A stretch of 64,000 nt of DNA from Haloarcula sp. DT43 (GTDB lineage: Archaea; Halobacteriota; Halobacteria; Halobacteriales; Haloarculaceae), in assembly GCF_037078405.1 (NCBI RefSeq), contig NZ_JAYMGZ010000001.1, forward strand, positions 868,001-932,000, read 5' to 3'. Shown here in pieces: positions 1 through 7,492 of the stretch. Position numbers and translations under genes: made by a program. Position 1 is the stretch's first letter, and the number at the start of each line of letters is the position of its first letter. The notes below the pieces were generated by a model, which was not told the DNA's origin, did no database searches, and saw only the letters and a list, made by a program, of their open reading frames with translations.

Positions 1-48
1 CAGTCACTGTTTCCGACTCACCTCGACACTTTGAGCAAAGGGGCATCG

Positions 49-141
49 TTAGAACTTCTTCCCACAACGACTACACTTCTGTTTGTTTTTCTGTTGCGTC
101 GAAGACTGGGCTTCTTCACGACACTTCGGGCAGAGTGGCAT
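49..141 (-). CDS. Very small zinc-ribbon peptide
   Basis: A 30-residue peptide starting at an ATG has two CxxC knuckles (CPKC near residue 4 and CSRC near residue 23) separated by a charged Gln/Lys-rich linker, the pattern of a minimal zinc ribbon. The same frame is open upstream to a TTG at 327, which would give 92 residues, but the upstream part shows no recognisable domain. Such tiny zinc fingers are common in haloarchaea and may bind nucleic acid or protein; no specific role can be given. The ATG start is preferred only because it frames the zinc ribbon. Confidence 0.4.
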   Translation of the reverse strand: MPLCPKCREEAQSSTQQKNKQKCSRCGKKF

Positions 142-427
142 GGTCACACATTCCCGATAATTCCGGTTAAACCCTCGGTAGCCGGGGTGGAAGTAAACAC
201 GGTGGGAATAGCCTACCCAAGCAAGAAGGTCAGATTGTACATCACAATCTCGTTGGTCTTCGAAATTGACCAGCGTATCAAAAACGGCGAGCTCTCGGTA
301 GCGAGCGAGTACACTGAATAGGAGCAATTGATGTTCGGGATTTGTCTAGTTGGGGAGTGCCGGTGTGTTTCACGATTTCTGGTGATTTGGGTATTTCAGG
401 AACCCCGACTCTCGTAACAGGGGAGAG

Positions 428-456
428 TATATAAGATATTAGACCAAATATCTGGT
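428..456 (+). promoter_or_regulatory. TATA box and overlapping dyads before the AbrB-like gene
   Basis: A TATA-like stretch at about 428-434 lies about 30 bases before the ATG at 465, a leaderless spacing. Just downstream are arms AGATATT (434-440) and AATATCT (447-453), and an imperfect palindrome of the form ACCAnATATnTGGT at 443-456. An operator overlapping the core promoter is a reasonable inference, and the AbrB-like product itself is the obvious candidate autoregulator. Confidence 0.45.
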
Positions 457-464
457 ATAATCGG

Positions 465-794
465 ATGAGCCTCAAAACCACCGTTCAGAAAGGGTCGGAC
501 GGACGGTTTCAGACCACCGTCCCAAAACGTCTCGGCACGAAGTACGACCTCGGCGGACAGCCAGTCGCATACCGAGTCGAATCCCGGGACAGAGTGAGCG
601 TCCTCCTCGACCCGAGCGACGACGATAAGACAACCACCATCCACAAGACCTCGAACGACCAGTTCAAGCTCAACCTCCCCACGGGGCTGGCCGATGCGAT
701 GCGCCTCAACGGAGCGACAATCAACTGGGACGAGACCGACTCGCTCACTCGAATCACCTTCAAAACCGTCCAGCGGCGTGATAACGATGAGTGA
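465..794 (+). CDS. AbrB/SpoVT-like DNA-binding protein with two similar halves
   Basis: The 109-residue protein reads as two swapped-hairpin-like halves, about residues 10-50 (GRFQTTVPKRL...) and 62-102 (DQFKLNLPTGL...). Each has the pattern 'xhxhxLPxxLxxxhxLxxG' of AbrB-type domains. Such proteins are small transcription regulators or antitoxins. No toxin is adjacent; the next gene is a serine recombinase whose ATG lies inside this gene (8-base overlap), so the two are co-translated. It probably regulates this recombinase operon, and a dyad at its promoter suggests autoregulation. An antitoxin role is possible but has no partner here. Confidence 0.65.
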   Translation: MSLKTTVQKGSDGRFQTTVPKRLGTKYDLGGQPVAYRVESRDRVSVLLDPSDDDKTTTIHKTSNDQFKLNLPTGLADAMRLNGATINWDETDSLTRITFKTVQRRDNDE

Positions 795-1512
795 ACCAGA
801 AGCCCGAACCGAGGCTCTGCGAGCGTACGGATACACCCGACTGTCCCAAGAGTCTCGTACCAGTATCGACGACCAGAAGGAGAGCATCACGGACTATGCC
901 GCCGACAGAGAGGGACTGAACCTCGTCGAAGTCCTCGACGACGGCCAGCACCAGACGGGCTACGAGACCGAATCACGGGCCGAGTACCGTCGCCTCACCG
1001 ACCTCATACAGTCGGGTGACGTGGACGCTGTGGTCATTCGAGGGGTTGAGCGGCTCGGGCGAGATTTCGATGAACGGCAGATGTTCATCATCTGGTGTCG
1101 GCAGAATGGCGTCGAACTCCACGACACCGAGCGAGGTCGAATTCCCATCGAGGACGAATACACGGCAGGCGTCGAGGGAATCCACGCCGCCTCCGACCAC
1201 AAAGGCAAGGAGAAGGAAATCGAGCGAGCCCGCAAAGCGGTACAGAAGCGAGTGGACGACCCTGATTGCTTTCACGGCGAGCCGCCGAAGGGCCTCACCT
1301 ACGACGAGGCGAAGCGAGGTCTCGTCGTGGACGATGAACAGCGAGAGGCGTTCGAGGAGGCGATGGAGGTCATCCGGTTTCGGGAAGACGGGCGTACGTA
1401 CACGGAGATAGAGACTAAGACCGGCGTCAACCGTGCTCGCATCTCTCGCATCTTGAATAAGCAGGCGGACTGGTTCAAGCGAGCGAATCGGCTGAAGAAC
1501 GGTGATACGTGA
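787..1512 (+). CDS. Serine site-specific recombinase (resolvase family)
   Basis: This 241-residue protein has the N-terminal resolvase domain. The catalytic serine is in YTRLS (Ser20), followed by the spaced S-x-x-x-Q and the VERLGRDF motif (residues 87-94) with its conserved arginines. After a charged helix comes a recombinase-type tail from about residue 155, ending in a helix-turn-helix (TYTEIETKTGV...RISRIL, residues 204-223). The ATG at 787 is chosen because it overlaps the preceding gene's stop; an upstream in-frame start at 694 would run through that gene. It likely inverts or resolves DNA within the element. The same tail occurs on the next gene. Confidence 0.85.
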   Translation: MSEPEARTEALRAYGYTRLSQESRTSIDDQKESITDYAADREGLNLVEVLDDGQHQTGYETESRAEYRRLTDLIQSGDVDAVVIRGVERLGRDFDERQMFIIWCRQNGVELHDTERGRIPIEDEYTAGVEGIHAASDHKGKEKEIERARKAVQKRVDDPDCFHGEPPKGLTYDEAKRGLVVDDEQREAFEEAMEVIRFREDGRTYTEIETKTGVNRARISRILNKQADWFKRANRLKNGDT

Positions 1513-2311
1513 TGAGTCAGAATCGCAATCCGAAGGTTGTGGAGGAAGCCAAAGAGCGGGACGATTTCACTTGTCAGAAGTGCGGTCTCCAAGACCCATC
1601 AACCGTAGAGGGACACCACATCGAGCCGCTGTCGGTCGGCGGAATCGATGCCGTTGAGAACGTCTCCACCCTCTGTGACTACTGTCACGACTTCGCACCG
1701 ATGAACATCCAACCGACCGACTTTGAAGCTGTGTTCCAGATATACGTCTCGACGGGGCTAACTCCTGACCACGACCTGCTCCTCTTCGGGAGTATGCTCC
1801 ACTCGGATATGGATTCCCATCAACAGGTGGCAGAGTCGCTCCACTACCTCTACGATAACTCGTTGACGATGCCGAATGCGTCGTTGGATATGCGGTGGAT
1901 TCAGGCTTCAAGAAAGGTGGACTACAGAGGGATTCGAGAGTACTTCCCCAAGGGGAGTAAGTGCGGGGTTCACGGTATGGACACCGAACTATCACGCCAA
2001 GCGATTCTCCAGCGTGTAGACGACCCTGACTGTTACCACGGCGAACCACCGAAGGGCTCACCTACGCCGACGACAATCGGACGCTCATCGTAGACGCCGA
2101 CGAGCGAGAGGAATTCGAGACGGCGATGGACGCCATCCGGCTCCGTGATGAGGGGAAGACGTACACCGAGATTATCGTCGAAACGGGCCTCGCTCGCTCA
2201 CGAGTCTCCCGCATCCTGAACAAGCAGAGAATATGGTTCGAGCGGGCGAACGCCCTCGACGAGTCCGACCTCGAAGCTCCAGCGGACCGTTCCCCCGAAA
2301 ACATCGGATAG
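1512..2311 (+). pseudogene. HNH endonuclease fused to a recombinase-type tail, frameshifted
   Basis: The ATG shares its A with the recombinase TGA. The N-terminal HNH domain is intact: CxxC (residues 21-24), the HH pair (35-36), Asn50 and CxxCH (55-59). From about position 2010 the frame enters a copy of the recombinase tail (RVDDPDCYHGEPPKG). Near 2055 one C is missing relative to the recombinase gene (GGCTC against GGCCTC), so the frame runs to a stop at 2093. The rest of the tail continues in the +1 frame to 2311 and is about two thirds identical by eye to recombinase residues 155-235. As it stands the protein would be a 193-residue HNH enzyme without its DNA-binding tail. A sequencing error at the C run cannot be excluded. 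Confidence 0.75.
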
Positions 2312-2404
2312 GGAGTAATTCGAACCGATTCTGAAAGCTCTACCCCCTGCTTCGTTACAGCGTGAGGAAGAATTCCCGTCTGTGTAGCCTGACTATTCCG
2401 TGGG

Positions 2405-3139
2405 TCACTCCTCTTCTCGTAGTTCGCCTAACGAGGAGAGCCAATAACAATCTGAGTCTACACCGTCGGCGGTAGCGTGCGTCGAGAGGCCGGGGACGTG
2501 GTTCTCACCAGTGAACAGAACCACGTTCTCAAATCCATTCTCGTCGATGGATTCACTGATATTCTCCCACATGAATTCGTCTCTATAGGGTCGGAATTCG
2601 TCACTAATTCTACTCGCAACCACTGTGACGAAGGCGAACAGTAACGAGAACGCAACGAGCCCGCCAACTGAAGGATTCGCCAGTATGATACTGACCGCTG
2701 AGACCCCCAGTAGCGTACCGAACCAACTGAAGATTGAGAGCTTAATCGGGAAGGATTTGACCCGCTCTACTCGATTCATATCGACGGATTCGACCTCTGT
2801 CCCAAGGTCGTTTGCGAGATTTCTCGCCGCATTCAGTCCTTGGGCTTGACCGTTTTCCCACTGTACCTGTGGGCGCTTCCGCTGGCCAAGGATTTCACCG
2901 AGTATCACGAGTTGGACTACGAAATATCGGAGGAGACGAATTGTACCGATGAGGATACCCAGAGGATGCTTCAGCAACTGCCAGACTAAGTACTGAAGTA
3001 GGTTCGACTCACTAATGGGACTCTCGTGGAATACGCCATCCACTGAGTTATTGACGAATTCAGGAGCAATAGACGGGACCTGTCTGTCGGGGTGGCGAAC
3101 ACCGAGAATCGTGATGTGCGTTGAGCTTTCACCGCTCAT
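2405..3139 (-). CDS. TraB/PrgY-like membrane protein
   Basis: The 244-residue protein has a family-like N-terminal GxxH (GVRH, residues 13-16) and an acidic HES (38-40). A hydrophobic stretch at 55-80 and two membrane segments at 133-175 follow. The C-terminal part has an RDEFM motif (187-191) and GENHVPG (211-217), matching the R-D-x-x-M and GxxHxxG pattern of TraB/PrgY proteins. Known members are membrane proteins thought to act as inhibitory peptidases or signalling modulators; function in archaea is unproven. The gene is monocistronic, convergent with the recombinase operon and followed by nothing related. Assignment rests on motif spacing only. Confidence 0.55.
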   Translation of the reverse strand: MSGESSTHITILGVRHPDRQVPSIAPEFVNNSVDGVFHESPISESNLLQYLVWQLLKHPLGILIGTIRLLRYFVVQLVILGEILGQRKRPQVQWENGQAQGLNAARNLANDLGTEVESVDMNRVERVKSFPIKLSIFSWFGTLLGVSAVSIILANPSVGGLVAFSLLFAFVTVVASRISDEFRPYRDEFMWENISESIDENGFENVVLFTGENHVPGLSTHATADGVDSDCYWLSSLGELREEE

Positions 3140-3199
3140 CCTTGTCTGAGCAAATAACTGTCTCGCAAAAGAACGCTCTGGTACCCGTACAGATTGTGC

Positions 3200-3784
3200 T
3201 TACGCTACTGCGGAAGCCTCCTCCTCGGTGAGAGGCAGGCCTTCTGCGATGAGGCTTCGTTCTATGTCCGCTCGGAACTCGTGGAAGTCAGGAAGCTCGG
3301 GAATGTCTTTTGCCACGAATATGGGGGTGTCCAGCATCACTTCGACAGTTTCCTTGTGGAGATGGGGTTTCATCTCGCCGTTGACGCAGGCGAACACGAG
3401 ATGGACAACATCGACGTGTTCTGGTTTCACCTCTTCGAATCGTGCTACCCTGTGCTCGTGGTCTTTCATACCATAGAGTTCGTACTCGATTTCGATGTTC
3501 AGTAATTGGCCGTTCCAGAACCCCCAGTAATCCGTCCGAGGGACCATGTTGCCGGGGAAAACCACGTCCATATTCGTGTGGATTGTGAAGCCGATTTCTT
3601 CCTTGATGGCTTCAGCATGTGTCTGTACGTAGTGCTTCGCCAGATATTGGCATTCAACAGCTTTCTTGATACCTTTCATGCGGGCCACGTGCTTGATGTT
3701 GGGTAGCTGGTTGGGCAGTCGCCATCTTTCGGGTAGGCCTGTGATTCGTTGCATCAGCGGTCTACAAGAGGCAGTGATTGTCAT
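3200..3784 (-). CDS. Uncharacterised element protein with an ExE motif
   Basis: I do not recognise this 194-residue protein. It is soluble, with no signal peptide. A central block has TDYWG (residues 84-88), NIEIEYE (97-102) and later DHEHR (108-112), separated by strand-like hydrophobic segments (VDVVHLVFA, 124-132). An aspartate followed by ExE within about 15 residues recalls PD-(D/E)xK-type nuclease cores, but the lysine position is unclear. It has its own ATG and upstream region, reading away from the HNH gene at 4054. A nuclease role is only a suggestion. Confidence 0.5.
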   Translation of the reverse strand: MTITASCRPLMQRITGLPERWRLPNQLPNIKHVARMKGIKKAVECQYLAKHYVQTHAEAIKEEIGFTIHTNMDVVFPGNMVPRTDYWGFWNGQLLNIEIEYELYGMKDHEHRVARFEEVKPEHVDVVHLVFACVNGEMKPHLHKETVEVMLDTPIFVAKDIPELPDFHEFRADIERSLIAEGLPLTEEEASAVA

Positions 3785-4053
3785 AACTCATTCTATATGT
3801 TTTATTTCAGTTATGATAAAAACGCTATACTGGAACACTTTCGCTCTCAAATAGACAAATTACAGTAAGCATCTTGCATACTTGCATAGATGCACCTGAG
3901 GTAAATTCACAGCCCGTCGCAAAGATGCGGCTAAGACGGGTGCAAACTTGGGTAACAAGTCAAATGGAAATCACTTTCACTGGGGCTGGCTCGGGTTCAT
4001 ACTCTCGCCCACAGTATGTTCACAGACCACTCCTCTTCTCTGGAGGGGCAAAC

Positions 4054-4851
4054 ATGTACAAAAATCAAATAAATTCAGTAGCCCAGACGAATCGGCAGTG
4101 GAACAGCATCTTATCGCTCATTTCGCAGGAGGGAATCGTCAAGCCACAGGATGCGACCCGAGTTGAGCCGAAGTCCTTCGAGCAGTTCCTCAACGACCGG
4201 GCCGATGAGGGATGGGTCGAGCGGTCAGCACATCTCTCGGGTGGTTGGCAGGCGGGTGACCGAGCCCGACACCTCATCCAACTGTCGCCCCGAGCGACTT
4301 ATCAACTCCGTCGAGGCGTTCCGTTCGAACGGGTTCGTACCGACATCATCGAGCGGGATGGAAGTCGATGCACGGTCTGTCGCCGCTTCGAGTTCCAAAT
4401 CCAGAAGGCAGGGTATCATCTCGAAGTCCATCACATCCAGCCCGTGCGAGAGGGAGGTAGAGACGAGCCAGCGAACCTCTGTACTGTCTGTGAATCGTGC
4501 CATAAGAACGTCATCCACGGGCATGGGATACGCCTCGCTCCAGAGGTCGGAACCGGGCCGGGAGCATCATGGCTAGTCTGTCGGTTCCTCTCGGAAATGG
4601 CCGTCATCGAGGTAGACCACATGTACAAGCGGGATTGTCCTCCGTACGAGCCCGGGCACGTCGTGAAGACGCTTCGGCAGTTGGAGAAGCGAGGTCTCGT
4701 GCGTCGCCTCGAACTTGAATCCCATCCGGCGAATCGTCGGCACACGTATTGCGTCGAGGAAGACCACGAACACGTTCTCATCCAGTATCCACACGAGAGT
4801 CGAGAAGAGTTAAGCGAGCGAGCCGCCGCTCAGTTCGGCCCCATCCGATAG
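4054..4851 (+). CDS. HNH endonuclease with flanking winged-helix-like regions
   Basis: The 265-residue protein has an HNH core at residues 104-155: CTVC (106-109), HH (126-127), Asn141 and CESCH (146-150), giving four zinc cysteines and the catalytic histidine. Before it lies a winged-helix-like region (about 15-80). After it lies another (about 172-222, ending in KTLRQLEKRGLVRRL), so the enzyme looks like wHTH-HNH-wHTH. The ATG is supported by a GGAGG 8 bases upstream (4042-4046); an open frame further upstream lacks domain character. The DEDD exonuclease gene starts 6 bases after its stop, so the pair is almost certainly co-expressed. A defence or element-maintenance role is inferred. Confidence 0.75.
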   Translation: MYKNQINSVAQTNRQWNSILSLISQEGIVKPQDATRVEPKSFEQFLNDRADEGWVERSAHLSGGWQAGDRARHLIQLSPRATYQLRRGVPFERVRTDIIERDGSRCTVCRRFEFQIQKAGYHLEVHHIQPVREGGRDEPANLCTVCESCHKNVIHGHGIRLAPEVGTGPGASWLVCRFLSEMAVIEVDHMYKRDCPPYEPGHVVKTLRQLEKRGLVRRLELESHPANRRHTYCVEEDHEHVLIQYPHESREELSERAAAQFGPIR

Positions 4852-4857
4852 GTAATA

Positions 4858-5547
4858 ATGCAATCATTCACCCAACAACGAAGCTACGTCGCATTCGACA
4901 TCGAAACAAGCGGTCTGGAGTCCTCACAGGCAATCACAGTGGCGGGGCTACTTCCGCCCGACCGAAACGCTTCGGTCATCTTGAACACCGAGTGTCGGGA
5001 GCCAGACGAGCAGGACATCATCTCTGTTGTCGAGGATATGAGTCGTAACAAGCTGGAGTTACGGGTCGTTCCTGATGAGCAGGCACTCCTCGACAAACTC
5101 GCTCACCTCGTCGTCGAACGATTCGACAAGGAGTACAATACGCTCATCGCTTACAACGCCGAAACGTGGCGGTCGGGATTCGACTTCCCGTACCTGCGGA
5201 CGAAGTGTAAGCAACACGAGATGGACTGGCCGCTTAGTGGGGTCTCTTTCCTCGACCTGTTCGAGGTGGTGGAGAAACGTTTCAACACGACTGTAGCCGA
5301 GAAATCCGATGACGGGGAGGGGCCTATGGAGAAGAACGACCTCGTGGGGGCTCATCGCCTACTGTGCCAGCCCGACAACGAATTCGACCCGTTCGAGGAT
5401 TCAGCCCGAGCCGTCTCCTGCCACTATAACGGGGACTGGACGAACCTTGTCCTGCACAACGTGAGCGACCTACATCGGACACTCGACCTCGGGGAGGCCG
5501 CTAAACAGTACGCCAGCCCCCGAGACCTCAAGTCGTACAAACTATGA
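4858..5547 (+). CDS. DEDD-superfamily 3'-5' exonuclease-like protein
   Basis: The 229-residue protein carries the exonuclease motifs in order: FDIET (Asp14, Glu16) as Exo I, IAYNAETWRSGFDFPYL (Asn100, Asp109) as Exo II, FLDLF (Asp133), and LHNVSDL (His200, Asp204) as Exo III. The H-x3-D spacing falls between the DEDDh (Hx4D) and DEDDy (Yx3D) classes. There is no polymerase domain, so it acts as a stand-alone nuclease. It follows the HNH gene with a 6-base gap, suggesting that cleavage by HNH is followed by exonucleolytic processing. Substrate (DNA or RNA) is unknown. Confidence 0.7.
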   Translation: MQSFTQQRSYVAFDIETSGLESSQAITVAGLLPPDRNASVILNTECREPDEQDIISVVEDMSRNKLELRVVPDEQALLDKLAHLVVERFDKEYNTLIAYNAETWRSGFDFPYLRTKCKQHEMDWPLSGVSFLDLFEVVEKRFNTTVAEKSDDGEGPMEKNDLVGAHRLLCQPDNEFDPFEDSARAVSCHYNGDWTNLVLHNVSDLHRTLDLGEAAKQYASPRDLKSYKL

Positions 5548-5643
5548 GGAGGAGAGGTCGAGGCCGACGTGGAAGTCGCGTTCATCGAGTAGACTGCCGA
5601 CTGATTCTCTGCAGGTTTCGTTCACTGGCTGGCGGTTTCGTTC

Positions 5644-5692
5644 TACCTTATCAATACTTATGCCCTATTGATTCGAATGTATTGATAAGGTA
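5644..5692. promoter_or_regulatory. 14-bp perfect inverted repeat ending at a start codon
   Basis: Arms TACCTTATCAATAC (5644-5657) and GTATTGATAAGGTA (5679-5692) are exact reverse complements separated by 21 bases. The right arm ends on the A of the ATG at 5692. Its position over the expected promoter and transcription start suggests an operator for a dimeric repressor, or a hairpin at the 5' end of the transcript. Confidence 0.6.
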
Positions 5693-6093
5693 TGAACACC
5701 ATCAGTGAAGACCCGGAACCCGTTCCCTCTGACCGCATCCCGAAGTACGTTCGAGAGGGACTCGACCGGCAGGACGCCCTCACGTTGCTCGACATCGCCT
5801 CCTACTGCGAAGAACTGGCCGAGCACAAGCGACATGCCGTGTCGGAGGACGACATCGACAAAGAGGGCGTCGAGGGCGTGACACCCGTGGACGAGGACGA
5901 GGACTTCGATGTGGAGGACATTATCGACGAGGAAGACGACCCAGAAGCCGCCCGGAAGGGCTCGGTCGTCGTCCGGCGCACGAAGTGCGGGTCGGACTGT
6001 AAATGCAACAACGGCACAGGGCACGGCCCGTATGCGTACCTCGTCTGGTCCGAGAATGGCTCGCAGAAGTGGAAGTACGTCGGGAAGGCGTGA
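5692..6093 (+). CDS. DUF6788-type protein with Cys-rich C-terminus
   Basis: The 133-residue protein has a conserved-looking N-terminal helical region (IPKYVREGLDRQDALTLLDI, then SYCEELAEHKR), a very acidic middle (residues 60-85), and a C-terminal block with CGSDCKCNNGTGHGPYAYL and KWKYVGKA. I associate this C-terminal block with haloarchaeal DUF6788, whose function is unknown. The CxxxCxC and the His-Gly-Pro-Tyr segment may bind metal. It is monocistronic behind a strong inverted repeat that touches its start codon, so its expression is probably tightly controlled. It is tail-to-tail with the next gene. Confidence 0.65.
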   Translation: MNTISEDPEPVPSDRIPKYVREGLDRQDALTLLDIASYCEELAEHKRHAVSEDDIDKEGVEGVTPVDEDEDFDVEDIIDEEDDPEAARKGSVVVRRTKCGSDCKCNNGTGHGPYAYLVWSENGSQKWKYVGKA

Positions 6094-6094
6094 C

Positions 6095-6379
6095 TTATCG
6101 CTCTGGTAGCTCGAAGGAGACAGTCACATGGTACGGTTCGTTGAGAATCCCGGCGGAGACGCCGAAGTGCCCCTCAAACCTGTCGAGTAACTCCGACTCG
6201 AACAACGCTTCCCGCTCTGCGTCGGCGGTTTCGTTGTCCTCGTATCCGCTTACCGTGATTTTGTAGTCGAGGGGATGAGTGACTGGGAGTTCCTCGCACG
6301 TGATGTCGTAGTAGTCGTTCGATGGTTTTCCCCGATGAGCCCACTCTCCGATAGCGTCAACCAGTTCATCAATATGCAC
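6095..6379 (-). CDS. Small acidic hypothetical protein
   Basis: The 94-residue product starts at a GTG. It is acidic, with an N-terminal helix (HIDELVDAIGEWA) and strand-rich segments (DYKITVSGYE, YHVTVSFEL). No motif, membrane segment or signal is visible and I do not recognise a family. Its stop lies one base from the stop of the convergent DUF6788-type gene. The acidic composition and strand/helix pattern typical of haloarchaea support it being real. Confidence 0.45.
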   Translation of the reverse strand: MHIDELVDAIGEWAHRGKPSNDYYDITCEELPVTHPLDYKITVSGYEDNETADAEREALFESELLDRFEGHFGVSAGILNEPYHVTVSFELPER

Positions 6380-6421
6380 GAGTGAATCAGCGATTCCTTC
6401 ATTCCGATATAAGTATTCCGC

Positions 6422-6886
6422 TCACCTGCTGGGCAGTTCGTCAAGACACACGCTCCGACGGGTTTCCACTCGGTCGCAGATGAACTCCGCCGTCTCCTCG
6501 AAGTGTTGAACGGCTCGCTCGACAGCATCCGAGAGCGTGACGTGCTGGTCGTCTAGGAGGGGCGTGGCGGCCCCGGCGTCAAGGTCGAACGCATACACGG
6601 CATGCGACTCGTGCAACGGGTCGTGGTATATCCGCACGAACTGACAGTCAGGTAAGACGGCTAGACCCGGGATGATGTCGTCGTCAATAACGATGAGTCG
6701 CTCGCCCAGATACGCTCGGAACTGTTCAGAGAGGTCCGTCACGTACACGCCGTGACCATCACGTCGAACAAGCGGGACAGATGGGAACTCGATACCCGTG
6801 ACGCCCTCCACGGTAGTTGCAAACGATTCGTCACCTCCCTGCTTGTGGATGGAGGTCGTGGCCGGTTGGTGTTCTCTTATAGTCAT
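6422..6886 (-). CDS. Hypothetical element protein
   Basis: The 154-residue protein has no recognised domain. It has alternating strand-like segments (GIEFPSVPLVRR, GVYVTDL, RLIVIDDDIIPG, FVRIYHD, HAVYAFDL) and a C-terminal helix beginning LSDAVERAVQHFEET. The ATG at 6886 is preferred over an in-frame TTG at 6913. It lies 42 bases upstream of the gene ending at 6095 and on the same strand, so the two may form an operon transcribed away from the repeat-rich region. Confidence 0.5.
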   Translation of the reverse strand: MTIREHQPATTSIHKQGGDESFATTVEGVTGIEFPSVPLVRRDGHGVYVTDLSEQFRAYLGERLIVIDDDIIPGLAVLPDCQFVRIYHDPLHESHAVYAFDLDAGAATPLLDDQHVTLSDAVERAVQHFEETAEFICDRVETRRSVCLDELPSR

Positions 6887-7072
6887 ACTGATACTTTCAG
6901 CAAGTGGGTACAAAGATATTACCCAATAAGGAGGGGATTCAAGCTCGATTTACCCCCTTGATGTGAGTCATCCACAACAGTCGAGAATTCCGCTATGTAG
7001 AGATTCCCCGGTACAGACCTCCAAATCGTGCAGATTCGGCGGATTGTCGGGATGGGATATATAAAAGACGCT

Positions 7073-7492
7073 CACTTACAGGTGTTGTAAGTGGCAGAAA
7101 TGGTGTCTGTAAGTGAGACGGGGCGGTTCTATAACTAAGGGTCATTCTAATGCGTTAGAGTAATATTGGTAAATGAGCCGTTTTTTCAGGTTGACAGAGA
7201 ATTTATATAGATGTTATTCTTATTATCTATTGTAAGCCTCTTCGTTAGCCTGTGGTGTATCGTAACGACAGCGAAGCGAAGCGAAGCGTCGTTACGGAGA
7301 CCGGTTTTGTCACTTACAACACCTGTAAGTGACGGCTCTTTATACGTTACATCTTTTGAGGTTCACGCTGTCTGTCGGTTTCTGGTTGCTGGGGAGGCCT
7401 CCCACTTACAACCGTCATCGGAGAAACCTCGGAAATACGGCGGCATCTCTACGCTGTCTATCGGTTTCACTCACTTACACCGTTTGTAAGTC
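7073..7492. repeat. Iteron-like CACTTACA palindromes
   Basis: The octamer CACTTACA or its complement TGTAAGTG occurs at 7073, 7086, 7108, 7311, 7324, 7403, 7472 and (7 of 8 bases) 7485. Three pairs form palindromes with a 5-base spacer: 7073-7093, 7311-7331 and 7472-7492. The first two 21-base sites are exact reverse complements of each other, spacer included. The sites flank several TATA-like sequences and the AT-rich tract. Confidence 0.8.
7261..7296. repeat. Hairpin with GCGAA repeats in the loop
   Basis: Arms CGTAACGAC (7261-7269) and GTCGTTACG (7288-7296) are exact complements. The loop contains three direct GCGAA units (7271-7285). The hairpin sits between the CACTTACA palindromes at 7073 and 7311, next to an AT-rich tract, which would suit an origin or a transcript-end structure. 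Confidence 0.6.

Noticed and set aside
7211-7489. A 92-codon frame with a hydrophobic start in the palindrome region
   Set aside because: It runs through the CACTTACA palindromes and the GCGAA hairpin, and its composition is not haloarchaeal (few acidic residues). It is more likely chance.
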